Assembly (NCBI GenBank): GCA_017165825.1 | Contig: CM029378.1 | Span: 1,439,719 to 1,503,718 of the forward strand | Direction: 5' to 3' | DNA from: Hepsetus odoe | Lineage: Eukaryota > Chordata > Actinopteri > Characiformes > Hepsetidae | Length of the DNA: 64,000 nucleotides | Part shown: in pieces, positions 1 to 12,100 of the stretch | Layout of the letters: each line of letters starts with the position of its first letter | Numbering within the stretch: the stretch's first letter is position 1 | The notes under the pieces: generated by a model | The model's input: the letters and a program-made list of their open reading frames with translations, nothing else | The model's database searches: none | Told to the model about the DNA's origin: nothing | Translations under genes and position numbers: made by a program

Positions 1-462
1 GCACTGAGCAGCTCGTTCAGCAGCAGACTGTTACACCCGCAGTGTGAGAAGGAGCTACCGCAGGTCATTCCTACCTGCAGCAATAAGACTCCACAACTCA
101 ACATAACATATTTAATATTATCCATGTATTATTATTATTATTATTACACTTACATTTATTTATTTATAATTTATTTATTATTTACTGTAATTATTATTAT
201 TATATTTTCACTGTGTATATGGTTATCTTTCCTTATCTCTCCTATCTTCCTGTCTTTATATTTTTTATTTATTTGTTAATTGCCATGTAAATATGTATAT
301 GTATATATAGCTCATGTATAGCTCTTGTATATGGATGTCCTCGTTCTTTATATTTTTTTCTTTTTTAGATATTTTTTATATTCTTTCTGTCTTTCTTGTT
401 AAAGAAGCCCTGTAACACCCAAATTTGTGGGATAATAAAGGATTATTCTATTCTATTCTAGA
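1..462 (+). mobile_element. 3' end of an L2-like non-LTR retrotransposon (LINE)
   Basis: The first 100 bases read like the C-terminal end of an L2/CR1-type reverse transcriptase ORF. They are followed by an AT-rich 3' UTR, the phrase 'gggataataaaggatta' and a short tandem ATTCT tail (about 440-462). That layout is typical of fish L2-like LINE 3' ends. The element is truncated by the window edge. Confidence 0.6.
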
Positions 463-2038
463 AGAAAAACCTACCAGGATGTGGCTCCGCCTACAAATAT
501 AGAACATAGTTTTTAACGGAACTTCTTTAACATGCTGTTTATTTAACGGATAAGGTCTAACGCAGCACCTCGGTAGCTCGTTTTACAAACTAGTCCCCAG
601 ATTAGTTAGTTCTAATTAGGCCTTCATGACAGTACAGTTACCATGGTTACAATGCATTATCCAGAACTGAGCCTGTTTTATTTGACAGCGGTTGATACAA
701 TGACTGCCAAAGTAAAAATGTCAGGTTTTTGTTTCAGAAATTTGGTTCCACATCTCTAAACTAGGAAGCTTTACTGAAAGAGTCACTGTAAAACAGCCCC
801 ACACAAGGTCTAAGATTCATTAAAGTCTTTCTCATATGCAACATTTGGACACGCTTGCAATCTAGAACAGCCCAAAAAAATGATAAAAAATCCTTTGACA
901 TGGTTTCGACTATGATAACCCAAACGAAAGAGGCATGGCTGCCGCTGTAAAAGGCGCATGACTGCAGAGAATACACTGAGTAAGTCCATTAAGAAGCTCT
1001 GTACTGTCGCACTTTGATAAAAAGGGGACCTGAATTGAAGATTAAAGCATCAAGTGTTTACATTCCCCCTGTTCAGAGACTCTGCAGTTCTGGGACGGAC
1101 GCTCCATTCTTTCTTCTGCTGGGTCAGGAGTCATAAATGATTATGACTGGTATTCCAGAGAGTGTATATTACACAGCAGTGGTTGTTCGGAAGCTCTGAA
1201 GCCTCTGCCGTTGAAGGAGACTCCTATAAAAAGCTGGTGTAAGGCTACTTGGTTTAGGCAGCAGGTGATTAGGTGGCAGTAGGTGACCTGTTAGCACACA
1301 CACGAGTAATTACATTTTGGTCATTCTGCTTACAAAGGGGTTTAGAACCTGCAAAAAGAATGTATGACCTTCGTTATCCATCACACTGTGAGGCAGTGGT
1401 AGTCTAGTGTTTAGGGACGAGGCCTCAGGATCAGAAGGATGTGGGTTCGATTAATGGACCAGTAGGTTGCCCTGAGGTTCCCTCGAGCAAGGTATCATCC
1501 CCATCACTGCTGGGATTCAAACCCGAGATCTTCCAATCCTGGGTCCTAGTCCCTGAACACTGCTGCTTTAGCCTAAAAATGGGAATTGGCTCAAGGGTTA
1601 CCTTTGAAGACCACTGGTTTCATGAGGCTTCCTTTAGGAGACCATCAAATGTATCAAACATTGGCAAGTCACCTGTAATTCTTGTAGGATCCTTTACAAA
1701 ACATAATTTTTCTCCATGCTACAGAAACTCATCAGGATTTGAATGATAGCAAGGTCACCAGGGATGCTAACAGTCAGTGATGCTTCAGAGCTTGTCGATT
1801 TAAATTGATGCTGATAAAGAAACATACATTTAAAAGAACTTCCACCCATTTTAGAACTTCCTGATCACACATGAACCTGTTTTGTGTTTGGTTTCCCTTT
1901 CCTGAAGATTGGAGTTCCTGTGTGGGTGTGGGGCTGTGTATTGTCTCTGTTGTTGCCTGGAGTTAAACTGCGTGATGTTATGTAACAATGAAATAAGCAA
2001 AAATGTGCTCAGGTGAGGGTAAAGTGTAAGGTGCTGAC
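463..2038. other. non-coding stretch, 3' of tmem150a exon 3
   Basis: It holds one tRNA-SINE fragment (about 1390-1530) and otherwise unique-looking sequence. Because tmem150a runs leftwards, this should be its intron 3 or beyond. I looked on the minus strand for the next TMEM150 exon (a Cys-containing loop followed by a membrane segment) and did not recognise one. Confidence 0.4.
1390..1530 (+). repeat. tRNA-derived SINE copy
   Basis: This belongs to the main SINE family of the window. The head has an A-box-like 'agtctagtg' and a B-box-like 'gggttcgat', followed by 'ccagtaggttgccctgaggt' and 'catcactgc'. The 3' part is lost. Confidence 0.6.
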
Positions 2039-5000
2039 CTGATGAGAGGGATGTTGTCCAGTGTGCAGCAGAACAAAGGTCCAGTTTGCATCACAAGAGG
2101 CTCCTCACACGATGAATTATACACCCTGGATTCAAAACACACACACACACACTTTAACACATGACACTTGACTCTGTGTTCCAGCTTTGTTAGATCAAAA
2201 GGACTGTCCTTCACTCAACTCAAACTCAAAGCCTTCTTTTATGGTCATTTTTTATTTGGCCAGAAACTACCCCCCAGAATCAGAAGGCTATGGGCTCAAA
2301 TCTCAGACCAGTAGGTTGTCCTGAGGCACCAGTGAGTGAGGTACGGTCCCCAACAGTGCTCCCTGGGTGCTGGATATGGCTGCTACACATGATCATTGTG
2401 TTTCACAATAGTCACTATCACTCACTTCACTCTCCTCTAAGCTCTCACCGGGTTCTGCAGGTCTGAGGCCGGTTCTTCACACAGTTCAGCATTTCTCCTC
2501 GTTCACAACTCGCTCTTTTTAGCATTTTAGAAAAGAAACTCCTGATATATAACTCAAAGCTTTTGTACCAGAAAAATATCAGGTACATTGTATAATACTC
2601 TACAAACTTATATTTCACCTTTATTTTGATGATATTTTAGGTTACTTTTTATGGCCCGTTCTAGGGTGAAGACTTTACAGTTCTTTAAACAGTTCACACT
2701 AGTGGACACTAAAAAAGTTTATCATGATGATAAACTGAAACTGAGAAACCTTAGTCATTGACAGCTTTTCAAAGGTGTGAGGATCCATGGAAAAAACCCA
2801 TAAATTGGAAAAGAACCTTCATTATGTGAGAGTTCTCCATACCAGTGGTTCTCAGACTTGTCCTCATGACCCTTAATCTAAACTACTTGTCTTCAGTTTA
2901 TGGTCCTGGATTTTGGAGTCACTCTAGTTGGCCAATCAGATACATGGACTGTTCAGTTATCTGATAGAGCGAACAAATCTGAGTAACACTAATCCACCTG
3001 ATCTGAGACTTTTCTCAGGGGCAGTGGTGGTCTGGTGTTCAGGGACTAGGCCCCAAGATCATGGGTTCTAATACCAGACCAGTAGGTTGCCCTTAGCAAG
3101 ATACCGTCCTCTTCACTGCACCCAGGCAGTGACTGTGCTGTTTCACAATGACAAATAGTCACTTTCACTTCACTTCTCAGCGATCTATAAAAACTGTTAA
3201 GAAGAAATCTGAGATAAGATTGCTTTACCAGTTATTCACCGGACAGACATGGTGGTTGTAGACTGCCATAGCATATCTGCAGAGAAAAATGGTGAGAAAC
3301 CTTTTACAGAGGTTTATTAAAAAGGAAATCTTACAAGAATGATAAAAATATAATCTGTTGTTCTCCACAAACTTCAATTAAAACAAGGAAAACACTTCCT
3401 CACCTAGGACTGATTTATAGTTGATCAACCAAGGCTTGTTAAGTGTGCAAATTTGCTTCTTCAAACATCCAAAAACACCCCAAAGCTTTCCCCAACCCAT
3501 TCAAACCTGTTCGTTTGGGACACAGTAGGTCTTACTGGCTTAACAGCAACTAAACTCAAACCCCAGATCTGCTGTTCAGACTGATCTGGGATCAGATTCC
3601 TCTGTATTTAGACTGGGGAGTGAAAGCAGTCTCTGTTTAAAGGACAACCCTGGGCAACTACATTTGATCTAGTGTCATTTTAACCAATTTTACTACAGAA
3701 GCTCTGATTCTTCTCACACTCAGTTTAATATGAACTGACCTGAACTGACCCTAATTTCTTCTTCACGTCCGCAAAACAAGTACGAACGTCATGAACAAAG
3801 GTCGCAACAAGTTTTTCACTTTACACTGGAATCCATGTGTGTCAGAGATTTGGTTAGTGATCATATTTTATTCATGTGGATCAATGATCAATCCTGACAT
3901 CCTAGTCTGACATCCTAGTCCCTTCCCTCACTTTGAGACTGTATAAAAGTCTTGTTGAGGAGCAGTTCTCCGGATCTTCCTGAAGGACAGTGTTATTTTC
4001 TCTCATTTTCAGTCCAGTCTCTGTCCCTGAGCAGTTCTCCAGATCTTCCTGAAGGACAGTGTTGTTGTCTCTCATGTTCAGTCCAGTCTCTGTACCTGAG
4101 CAGTTCTCCAGATCTTCCTGAAGGACAGTGTTGTTGTCTCTCATTTTCATTCCAGTCTCTGTACCTGAGCAGTTTGATAGTTCTGTGTTGGTTAATCCAC
4201 ACAGTGATCTACCTCTGAACCTTCAAGCAGAACAAAGCGTCTCACTTAAGACATGAAGCAGTGAAGAACCTGGTGCAGATGATTCCAGATGATCAAGTGA
4301 TCTTCACATTGGTCTGAAGTGTCTAATCCTTTAAAGGTGTGAGGATTCATGGAAAGAACCCATAAATTGGTAAAGAACCTTCATAATATGAAAATTCGCC
4401 ATACAAGAGGTTCTCAAACTGGTCCTCATGACCCTTAAACTAAACTACTTGTCTTCAGTTTATGGTCCTTGATTTTGGAGACAATCTAGTTGGCCAAACA
4501 GATACATCGACAGTTCAGTTAATAACTACTGATTACAAATGTCCAGGAAAAGCAGTCCTGATCATTTACAGTATCTAACTGTCCTGGAGATCATTCCAGA
4601 AGCTGCAGCAGAGCCCAGCTCATGATTTTAGGGTGTTAATGAACGTGCAAGAGAGAAGGTAGCTGCTGATTTAGGGCTAAAAATGTCAGTCATTCCAGCT
4701 GTTTCGACATCTTGCCAGCAAGTTTGAATTCTTCTTATGATTTTTGCAAACATTTCAAAACAACCGTTGCTAAATCGAGCTTTAAGCAAACTCCAACAAG
4801 TCTGGCAAGTCACAAAAACTAGATAAATCATTGAAAACAAGAATAAATGATTATATTGAGATCTGCCAATAATGTAAGCATGCTTTACTGAACAGGATTT
4901 CTGGAGATAAGGAATAAAAGAAAAGAAATGATCAAATTGTCAACGTCGGATAGTAAAACACCATAAATCTATAAATCAATTAAGATATTAATTCATAAAT

Positions 5001-5240
5001 GATGCCGAACACTGATGGTTGAAACCACCCTGCAGGTTGGATAGAAATTTCACAAAATATAGGCCAAAATCCCATAAAACCCATTTCTGCACTCACAACA
5101 CCATGCTGGAGATATGAGATTTTGCCCCAACAGTGCTGACACACGTACATGCATTTGTGGTTCATCAATACTCACACGATCCAAGCTCCAGAGATGGTGC
5201 AGACAGGTAGACTAGCAGGTAAAAGCACCCAAAGCGACAT
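2039..5240 (-). CDS. tmem150a: tmem150a-like multi-pass membrane protein, 5' three coding exons only
   Basis: This is the N-terminal part of a TMEM150/DRAM-family protein, a family of multi-pass membrane proteins of the plasma membrane and endo-lysosomal system. Coding exons are 5240-5176 (ATG; MSLWVLLPASLPVCTISGAW, the first membrane segment), 3276-3229 (YAMAVYNHHVCPVNNW) and 2125-2039 (VYNSSCEEPL...FCCTLDNIPLI). Junction phases agree (2/2 and 2/2), and each exon has AG and GT at its edges (gtgagt, gtaaag, gtcagc). The luminal loop keeps the Cys-rich pattern C-P-V, S-S-C and C-C-T-L-D-x-[IV]-P-L-I that I recall from TMEM150A, with an N-S-S glycosylation sequon. The remaining exons are not seen to the left, so the gene is cut by the window or broken. 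Introns 1 and 2 are full of repeats. Paralogue choice (150a versus b or c) rests on the CCTLD loop. Confidence 0.75.
2268..2434 (+). repeat. tRNA-derived SINE copy, head missing
   Basis: It starts at 'cagaatcagaaggctatggg' and continues through 'gaccagtaggttgtcctgag' to 'tttcacaatagtcac'. Same family as the copy at 24217. Confidence 0.6.
2768..2962 (+). repeat. dispersed repeat, direct copy of 4332-4525
   Basis: About 195 bases, from 'aaaggtgtgaggatccatgg' to 'ctgttcagttat', recur with modest divergence at 4332-4525. The two copies flank tmem150a exon 2. Confidence 0.7.
3018..3175 (+). repeat. tRNA-derived SINE copy
   Basis: Head 'ggggcagtggtggtctggtg', then 'gaccagtaggttgcccttag' and tail 'tttcacaatgacaaatagtc'. 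It lies in tmem150a intron 2, about 50 bases from exon 2. Confidence 0.65.
3925..4310 (+). repeat. MITE family B copy with three 69-bp internal repeats
   Basis: A 69-bp unit starting 'gagcagttctcc' repeats at 3960, 4029 and 4098, and a fourth partial unit starts at 4167. Downstream sequence to about 4310 matches the copy at 54514-54790. Because 69 is a multiple of three, overlapping ORFs on both strands appear here. They are artefacts of the repeat. Confidence 0.75.
4332..4525 (+). repeat. dispersed repeat, direct copy of 2768-2962
   Basis: Second copy of the roughly 195-bp repeat. It begins 'aaaggtgtgaggattcatgg' and ends 'cagttcagttaat', in tmem150a intron 1. Confidence 0.7.
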
Positions 5241-5852
5241 TGTCAAAAAGCAGTAAATGAACCTCTTTGTCTCGTCGTCTCAGAGACAAATCAGCATCAG
5301 GAACATCTCAAATCTGTCCAGACCCCTCATCACCTGGAGGTCAAACATGAGCAGTCACTTTAAACCAGAGATCCAAGAGTCAATGAACAACCAGGTACAT
5401 CCATCTGAACGACCAACCTTCAGCGAATGACGTCTGCAGTCTGTTCAGAAACTCTCCCAGATATCTTCAGACCCTCCTGCGTCAGCTGAACAAACTCTTA
5501 GTAGATGTCTTTTCTTTTTTTTCTCCACTGTGGCTCCTCCTGCCTGAAAACAGATGTTATTTCAACCCCCTTCATTTGCCAATTAGTTTATCCAGTGTCA
5601 CATTTCAAAGTAGCCATTTAACCCATTATGATAATTGGCAGAGTTTATATCTTAACCCTCCTCCAAACACCGCAGCTTCCAAAGACCAATCTCGATCAAG
5701 AGCCGAGGAGGAAAAAATCCAACCCTGTACGTGATGTGCAGTTTAAAGTCAGAGTACCAGGACAGAGACAATCAGCACAGACACATTACTGGTCCACTGC
5801 TGATCAGCATTTCATTGGTTTAAGGTGAGTTTCTGTTTATTATGGACACTCA

Positions 5853-5990
5853 CCTATGGACCAAACGTTCTTAGGGCTGAATCTCACCTCCAGCACATCA
5901 CCATTGGGTTCCTGAGCAAAACCCTGAACTCCAGGTCCCTCCAGGGGGACTGTCTCTGTAATTAGAAACTGGAAGTCGCTCTGGATAAAA
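5853..5990 (-). repeat. teleost interspersed repeat ('CTTATCCAGAGCGACTT' family), minus orientation
   Basis: On the minus strand it reads 'tttatccagagcgacttcca' followed by 'agggaccTGGAGTTCAG' and the 'gtgctggaggtgagattca' segment. A plus-strand copy begins about 190 bases to the right. Confidence 0.65.
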
Positions 5991-6175
5991 GTAACAAATG
6001 AGAGATCAGGTTTCAGTTTTCCGTGTTTAACCCTCAGATTAAAAAAGCCCCACAGTGCTGCACTGCTTCTGTGAGACTGAAGAGGAGGCCTCACTGAGAG
6101 CTCCAGAGTTCCCACCTGGTCTAGTCTAGTCCCAAATTATTTGACTTGTCCGTTGTATTTCTAGAGCACTTGTTA

Positions 6176-6345
6176 CTTTTACACCATTTAGCAGATGCTT
6201 TTATCCAGAGCGACTTCCAGTTTCTAATTACAGTGACCGTCCCCCCAGGAGGAACCTGGAGTTCAGGGTTTTGCTCAGGAACCCAGTGGTGGTTGTGCTG
6301 GAGGTGGGATTCAACCCTGAGAACGTTCGGTCCATAGGTGAGTGT
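6176..6345 (+). repeat. teleost interspersed repeat ('CTTATCCAGAGCGACTT' family)
   Basis: It reads 'tttagcagatgcttttatcc', then 'agagcgacttccag', and ends near 'ttcggtccataggtgagtg'. It forms an inverted pair with 5853-5990. Confidence 0.65.
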
Positions 6346-7476
6346 CCATAAAAAATTCAAACACGTTGGACGTTTTTGTTTATCATTTCAGTTTTATGTG
6401 ATAAATTAACAGAAACTCACCTTAAACCACTGACATGCTGTCGACCAATCATGTCTCTGGACTGATTGTGTCTGTGTCTGGTTCTTAATTGCGGCTGTGG
6501 ACGATATTCCTTCAGTAGCCCTATAAAGAGGGACAATATGGCACTCTGAGAAGCATCAACTATCATTTGAAGATGTTTCAAACTAAATTCCCTGATAATG
6601 TGTCCTAAAACAAGGGGAAATATCCTGACTTTCCAAGTCTGGAAAAGTTTATCACTCTCAACATTCCATGAAACTTCACGATAACCCAAAAATTCCATGA
6701 TCTGTGGGAACCCTGGATCTTCCTTCAAGCCAAAAATTTACAGGGCTACATGTTTAGTCTGCAGTGTCTGGTTTGCTTCATAAAGTTCTTCATGCCTTAA
6801 AGGGAAAGACGTTGTCCATGAAGAGCTGCGGAAAAAGCCATCTGGACCAAGCCATTTATCTGGATGGTGTTCATCTGTTCTAACAAACCAAAAATGACAA
6901 ATAAACAATCCATATGGGGTTTATTCTGAGTGTGTTTGCACAGAACAGTACATGTTCTAATGCGTGTAAGTGGGTTCTGTGTGAGATGAGGTCAGTGCAC
7001 AGTTTTGACTCTAAAAATGAAAATTCATAACCAATAATAACTATTACTCATCCGCTAGGTGAGTGTATGAAAACTGCCTGAATCAAGACTTTCCGATGTT
7101 TGGTCCACCTCATGGGCGACACCGTGTCAGAACCCTTTTCCACCAACAGGGATCTGGTTCTTAAACTGGCTTGGTTTCAGATTATTTGAACCTCTCTGGA
7201 GAACAAGCCCTCATTTCCACCAGTTTGGAGCAGAGCTGCTGTCAGGTTAAACAGGACAGATGGTTGGTCCTTCTTGCAGAAGAGAAGAAAAGTGTTGAGG
7301 ATTCTCCAACAGCAGGTGGCAGCAGTGACTCGCAGACCAAACCATTTTTTGGGGAGGTCTAAAAAGAACCAATGAATAGACAAGAACAGATGGAAACAGG
7401 CCAAACAATGATAGAAGGGTGTTGTCAAAGTGCACTAAGCTAGAAATTAATAATTCCAATTAATATTTCATGGACT

Positions 7477-7655
7477 TTAGGTGTTTAGGGACTAGGCCGA
7501 ATAATCGGAAGGACATGGGTTTGATTCCCAGACCAGTAAGCTACCTTGAGGTACCCTTGTACTGAGTCCATCAGTGCACCCTGTTGCACGGTGGGTAAAA
7601 AACAGAGAATGCATTTCGTTTCAGTAAGTCACTTTCATTTCACTTGAACTTCATT
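7477..7655 (+). repeat. tRNA-derived SINE copy
   Basis: Contains 'gtgtttagggactaggcc', 'gggtttgattcccagacc', 'agtaagctaccttgaggta' and a tail with 'gcatttcgtttcag'. Confidence 0.6.
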
Positions 7656-7703
7656 ACCTGCTCATATATTCATTATACCTTATTTTCACAGGTATGTTTC
7701 AGA

Positions 7704-7893
7704 CAGTGGCAGCAGTGGTCCCTGACCATTAGGTTACCCTAAGGTACCCTGGAGCTTGTCCCCATCACTGCACCCCAGGTGCTGCACATCGCTGCCCCCT
7801 GCTGGACGGTGTGTGTGGGTTAAATAGAGGAAGCTTTCAGTTGCAGTTCACTTTGTGCTGTGATTCACAATGACAGTCACTTTCACTTTACAG
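7704..7893 (+). repeat. tRNA-derived SINE copy, internally deleted
   Basis: Head 'ggcagcagtggtccctgacc' runs directly into 'aggttaccctaaggtaccct'. The tail is complete: 'ccccctgctggacggtgtg' to 'cacaatgacagtcactttca'. Confidence 0.65.
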
Positions 7894-8104
7894 TGATATG
7901 TAGCTCTTTATTTATCCATTGTTTCTTGCATTTGTGATATAACAACATTAAGGAATTATAGTGATTTTCTTTTGTACTTCTAGACTTCTAACTGATTAGT
8001 GCAACAAGATCCATCTGCAAAACGAGCTTCAGGCTGAAAAAGTGTTAGCATGAAAGAAAGAGGAACACCAGCAATGCAATGGAGTGTAGATTAATGCATA
8101 TAAT

Positions 8105-8535
8105 ACATATATGAGGTTTATAGGACGGTAGTGAGACCAGCTATGCTACACGGGTTGGACAGTGGCGCTGAAAAGACAGGAAGCGGAGGTGACCTGGAAG
8201 TCTCAGAGTTAAAGATGCTGAGATTTTCAGTTTGGTGTGACGAGGATTTGAGAAGGGACAGCTCAGGTTGGACGTTTGGGAGACAAAGTTAGAGAAGCAA
8301 AGTAGCGTTGGTTTGGACGTGTCCAGAGGAGAGATGAGGATTATATTGGGAGGAGGATTTTGAAGATGGAGCTGCAGGAAAGAAGAAAAGAGGGATACCA
8401 AGTAGGAGGTTTATGGACGTCGAGAGAGGGGACATGCAGGCAGTTGGTTTGAAGGAGGAAGATGCAAAGGACAGAAAGAAACAGAGACAGTTGATATGCT
8501 GTGGCGACCTCTAAAGGGGAGCAGTCTAGAAACCC
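8105..8535 (+). mobile_element. RTE-type LINE 3' fragment (end of reverse transcriptase ORF)
   Basis: Plus-strand translation with several frame breaks gives the familiar C-terminal end of an RTE-clade ORF: a Y-R-T-V-V-R-P-A-M-L-Y start, then A-K-x-R-W-F-G-R-V-Q-R-R, a D-M-Q-A-V-G-L-K-E-E-D-A segment, and the end motif 'gcgacctctaaaggggagca'. It lies just beyond the NLR stop codon and is not functional. Confidence 0.75.
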
Positions 8536-8657
8536 AAGCATTTACAAAGTGTCATTTTTAAACCAACAGATAATGTCCACCCACAAAGTCCAGAAGGACA
8601 CCAATAGGAGATACATGTAAAGTGATTCATGGTTGTATGGTGGACTCTCAGATGTCG

Positions 8658-9190
8658 TTATATGGGACACAAAGACACAGAAGAGTCATAAACATAGATG
8701 CCGGCATAAAGGGGCTCGTTGAACCTGCACTGGAAAGTGTGTAGATGGACCAGCGTACTTCCGTCAGAGAGGACGCTGTAGAAGGACAGCGTGCCGGCCG
8801 GCCAGTCCAGATACACACCAACTCTGCTGCTGCGAGAACGTGGAGCAGGAACGCTGATCTTCTTGCTGTTGTGATTGACAGTGTATTTGTTTTTGAACTC
8901 AAACAGGCTCCAGGACTTGTCATTAAACCCGAACATGTTCCGACTTCCGGCTTTCCTCGGGGTGCCTTTATACGCCAGAGCTACTCCGGATCTCCAGCCC
9001 ACCATCTCTGCCTCCCAGTAACAGCGTAGGGACAGAGCCTCTTTGCACAACACCTGAGGGTATTCAGATCTCTCTGGACATCTGGATTCCTGGTTGCTTA
9101 CTTTAATCTTGAAGGTCACCTTCCTGTTCTCCTCACACTCGACCATAAAAGGGTTCACTGTGTTTTGATCCAGGGTGAGTTTGACGGCAT
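8658..9190 (-). CDS. NLR last exon: PRY-SPRY (B30.2) domain
   Basis: The acceptor 'tgtgcag' precedes the exon. PRY reads LTLDQNTVNPFM...ENRKVTF, then PQVLCKEALSLRCYWEAE, GVALAYKG, FGFNDKSWSLFEF, RVGVYLDWPAGTLSFYSV, HLHTFQCRFNEPLYAGIYV, and ends VSLCPI. The domain is full length. B30.2 domains bind protein ligands and are found at the C-terminus of many fish NLRs and TRIMs. Confidence 0.9.
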
Positions 9191-12100
9191 CTGCACACAA
9201 GAAGGAGTCAGAAGATGTGCGTTTTACGGCAAACACAGTGCACAGGTATTACCCAAACATCTTCAGATCTTCGACGTAACAAAAGCTGACAGAGAGAGAC
9301 CAAGCAAATTAGAAACATATTTGGTCTCCTAAGGAAAATAATGCTAGATTACACTGGGATTACACTCTGGGATGTTGCCCCAAGTTCTCTCCTGCTACGC
9401 TCTGCTCTACACTGCCTCCCTGTGGCTTACAGGAGGGAAGAACAGATGTGGATATGAAACACTGATGCACATTGCTCTGGAGAAGAACTTCTGCTAAAAG
9501 CTGTAGATGTTGATGGATTTCCTCTAAAACTACTCACTTCAAATCCATCCACACCCTTTCTTGGTTCGCGACTCAGCCTTTCTACCTTTTTTGGTAGAGC
9601 TCTACATTCTTGGAGTCGTGCTGCATGACCGAACTCCTCTCTAGATTCAGTTCTCATTTGATATTACCACCACAATGCTTCACAGATGGTCCTTTCTCCA
9701 AATTACTCTTCTGATTGCAACAAAGTAGCTCGATTTTGGTCTGATCCAGAAAAAGAACATTTCTAGCAATGCTCCTTGTGCTTAACAACCTGTAGATGAG
9801 CAGTAATGTTCTTTTTGGAGAGCAGTAGCTTTATACTAATGAACATGAACATTATTCACTGGATTCCTTTCTTACCTGGAAACGTCCTTTCCTTTCATAC
9901 AAGTCTATTACACGCTAGGAGAAGGTAGCAGTGGTGGTCAAACCTCTCCATTTTTGCATTCTCCTAATTATGGATTGCTGGAGTCCAGCCTTTTTAGAGA
10001 TGGTAAGCTTTTGCAGCCTGATGAGCATCAACAGCTCTATTTCTACGTCAATTAACTGCTTATCCTTCCAAGAACTTTTGCCACTAGCAGATGTTCCAAC
10101 GTTTATTTTCCTCAATAAATAGATGGCCAAATGCAATGCTTGTCTAATTTGATACTTGGTTTATGTACATTTAGGATTTTCATGACAATGTTCTGATGCT
10201 TTAAGTCATATTTATACAGACAATTCTGAAAAACCTAAACACCATTTTTGGGTAAATACTTACATTTTCTTGCTCCTGGTTTGATTCTGAATGCTCCTCC
10301 ATAGTCCAAGCTAGTATATGAAATCACAGGCACATGTTTTAAAAAGTCTGCAATAAAGAAATACAAACACACATGTCTATGTACCAAAACATACTTCAGT
10401 TTGACCAGCTTGCATTTTGGGTCTTTCACTTTAGCACAGAGCAGCTTCTCTCCCAGATCTCCTGGGTGGTTGTAGCTCAGATCCAGCTCCATCAGATGTG
10501 ATGTCCTCGAACTCAGAGCTGAAGCCAGAGAGAGACAGCCTTCCTCTGTGACCATACAACCCGACAACCTTCAAAATGCAAAGAAGAGCCTGAGCAACAC
10601 TGTTCAACCTTCATCCAAATATTTAGCTCGATTTCTAGCATATTTCCAATCTAAAGCTTACCTGAAAACACTTTTTCATTTTTGTTTCAGTCTACTGTTT
10701 ACAACTCTGGATTATACATGGTTTTTAATTTCAGATTTTTTTGCTATTTTAACGGCTCGTCTCGATTACATGTTGGGATTATGAAATTGATTTAATTAAA
10801 ACAGAATTTTTTGTTCACTGCATATCGCCATCATAGCCTAAAATGTCAAAAGTCGCAAACTTTGCATGAAAAGAGGCTCGCATCATTAGCTAATGGTAGT
10901 TTTTATCAAATTATCATTTGAGCATAATTTAGAAATTAAGAGCGTTGTTATTTAATGACCACATAATCAGCATTAGCTATCAACCTCTCTCATGTTGCTC
11001 CCTGTGATGCTTTACTACATCACTTTAAAAACAGTATTTTTTTTTATTTAGTATTTACAGTTCTGTTTTTTATGCTGCTTACAAATCTAGCTTGCACCTT
11101 TGGCACTGAGTGCATTTGTGACACTATCCTGACGTGAGTTAGAGCAAGAAATTTGAAAATGGTAAACTGACTTTGGAGGAAACTGATGCTTTTTTCTTCT
11201 CGTGGCAGTGTAAATGTACTATTTAGAATCAGATCAGGTCATCGCAGTGAGCTCTCCTAATCAAGGAAACCATCTGGACCGTCTACTCTCAAGTAAAACT
11301 CAGAAATCATGCTTCCCACAAAGTACTTTTAAATAAAATCATCCATAGTCTTAAACACTAACCTCAATATCTCCAGGTGACAGCGAGGACTTTTCAGTGC
11401 TTCTGAAAGAATTCTGACTCCAGAGTCCTGCAGGTCATTCTGACTCAGATCGAGCTCTTTCAAGGATGAGTTATCAGATTGCAGACCTGATGCTAAACAG
11501 TTGCAAGACTTCTCAGTGAAATTGCACCTAACCAACCTAAAAAGACAGAAAAACAGTTTTATAAACTATGCATGGTATAATGTTCTTTGTGCTTCACGGA
11601 GCATTTTCCCCCACAGCTTGGCCACCAGAGTCCAGAGCTTAACCCACTGAGAATATTTGGACTTTACTCAGTTGTCGGACTCTCCCGTCATCAATCCAAG
11701 ATCTTGGTGGAAAATGAATGCCGACTGCATTCTGCTGTAGTGCTTGCTGAATCTAATCAGGATAGCACAGCACTCTGGAACACCAGTGTGACTTACACGC
11801 ATGGACAAATCGCTGGTGAACCACAATGAAAATGCTCAAGCAGCTCTCTGAAATAGTTTGAAACTGGTAACCATCCGTAACATCCATCGTTTTTCAAATT
11901 AAACACAAAATGCTTTTGGTTTCTGATTCAACTTAAAATTGACACAATAAAAAAAAAACAGCCCTGAAACATCACCAAGCCCTCAGTGTGCGGTGTTTTG
12001 TGTGTTTTTCTATGAAAGCATTTCTTTAAGTGAATATAGAGCAGTTTAAACTTGCCCAAAAGCTCCAGTTTGATCTCATTAGTTCAAAGGATATTCTCCC

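Larger units (their letters stand above)
5241..8104. other. intergenic stretch between tmem150a 5' end and the NLR 3' end
   Basis: No gene recognised. It contains two inverted copies of a common teleost repeat (5853-5990 and 6176-6345) and two SINE copies (7477-7655 and 7704-7893). Short ORFs here have no family resemblance that I can see. Confidence 0.5.

Noticed and set aside
3902..4218. Overlapping ORFs on both strands with repeated LENCSGTETGL or SSPDLPEGQCC
   Set aside because: They arise from the 69-bp unit of MITE family B and recur at every copy of that element.
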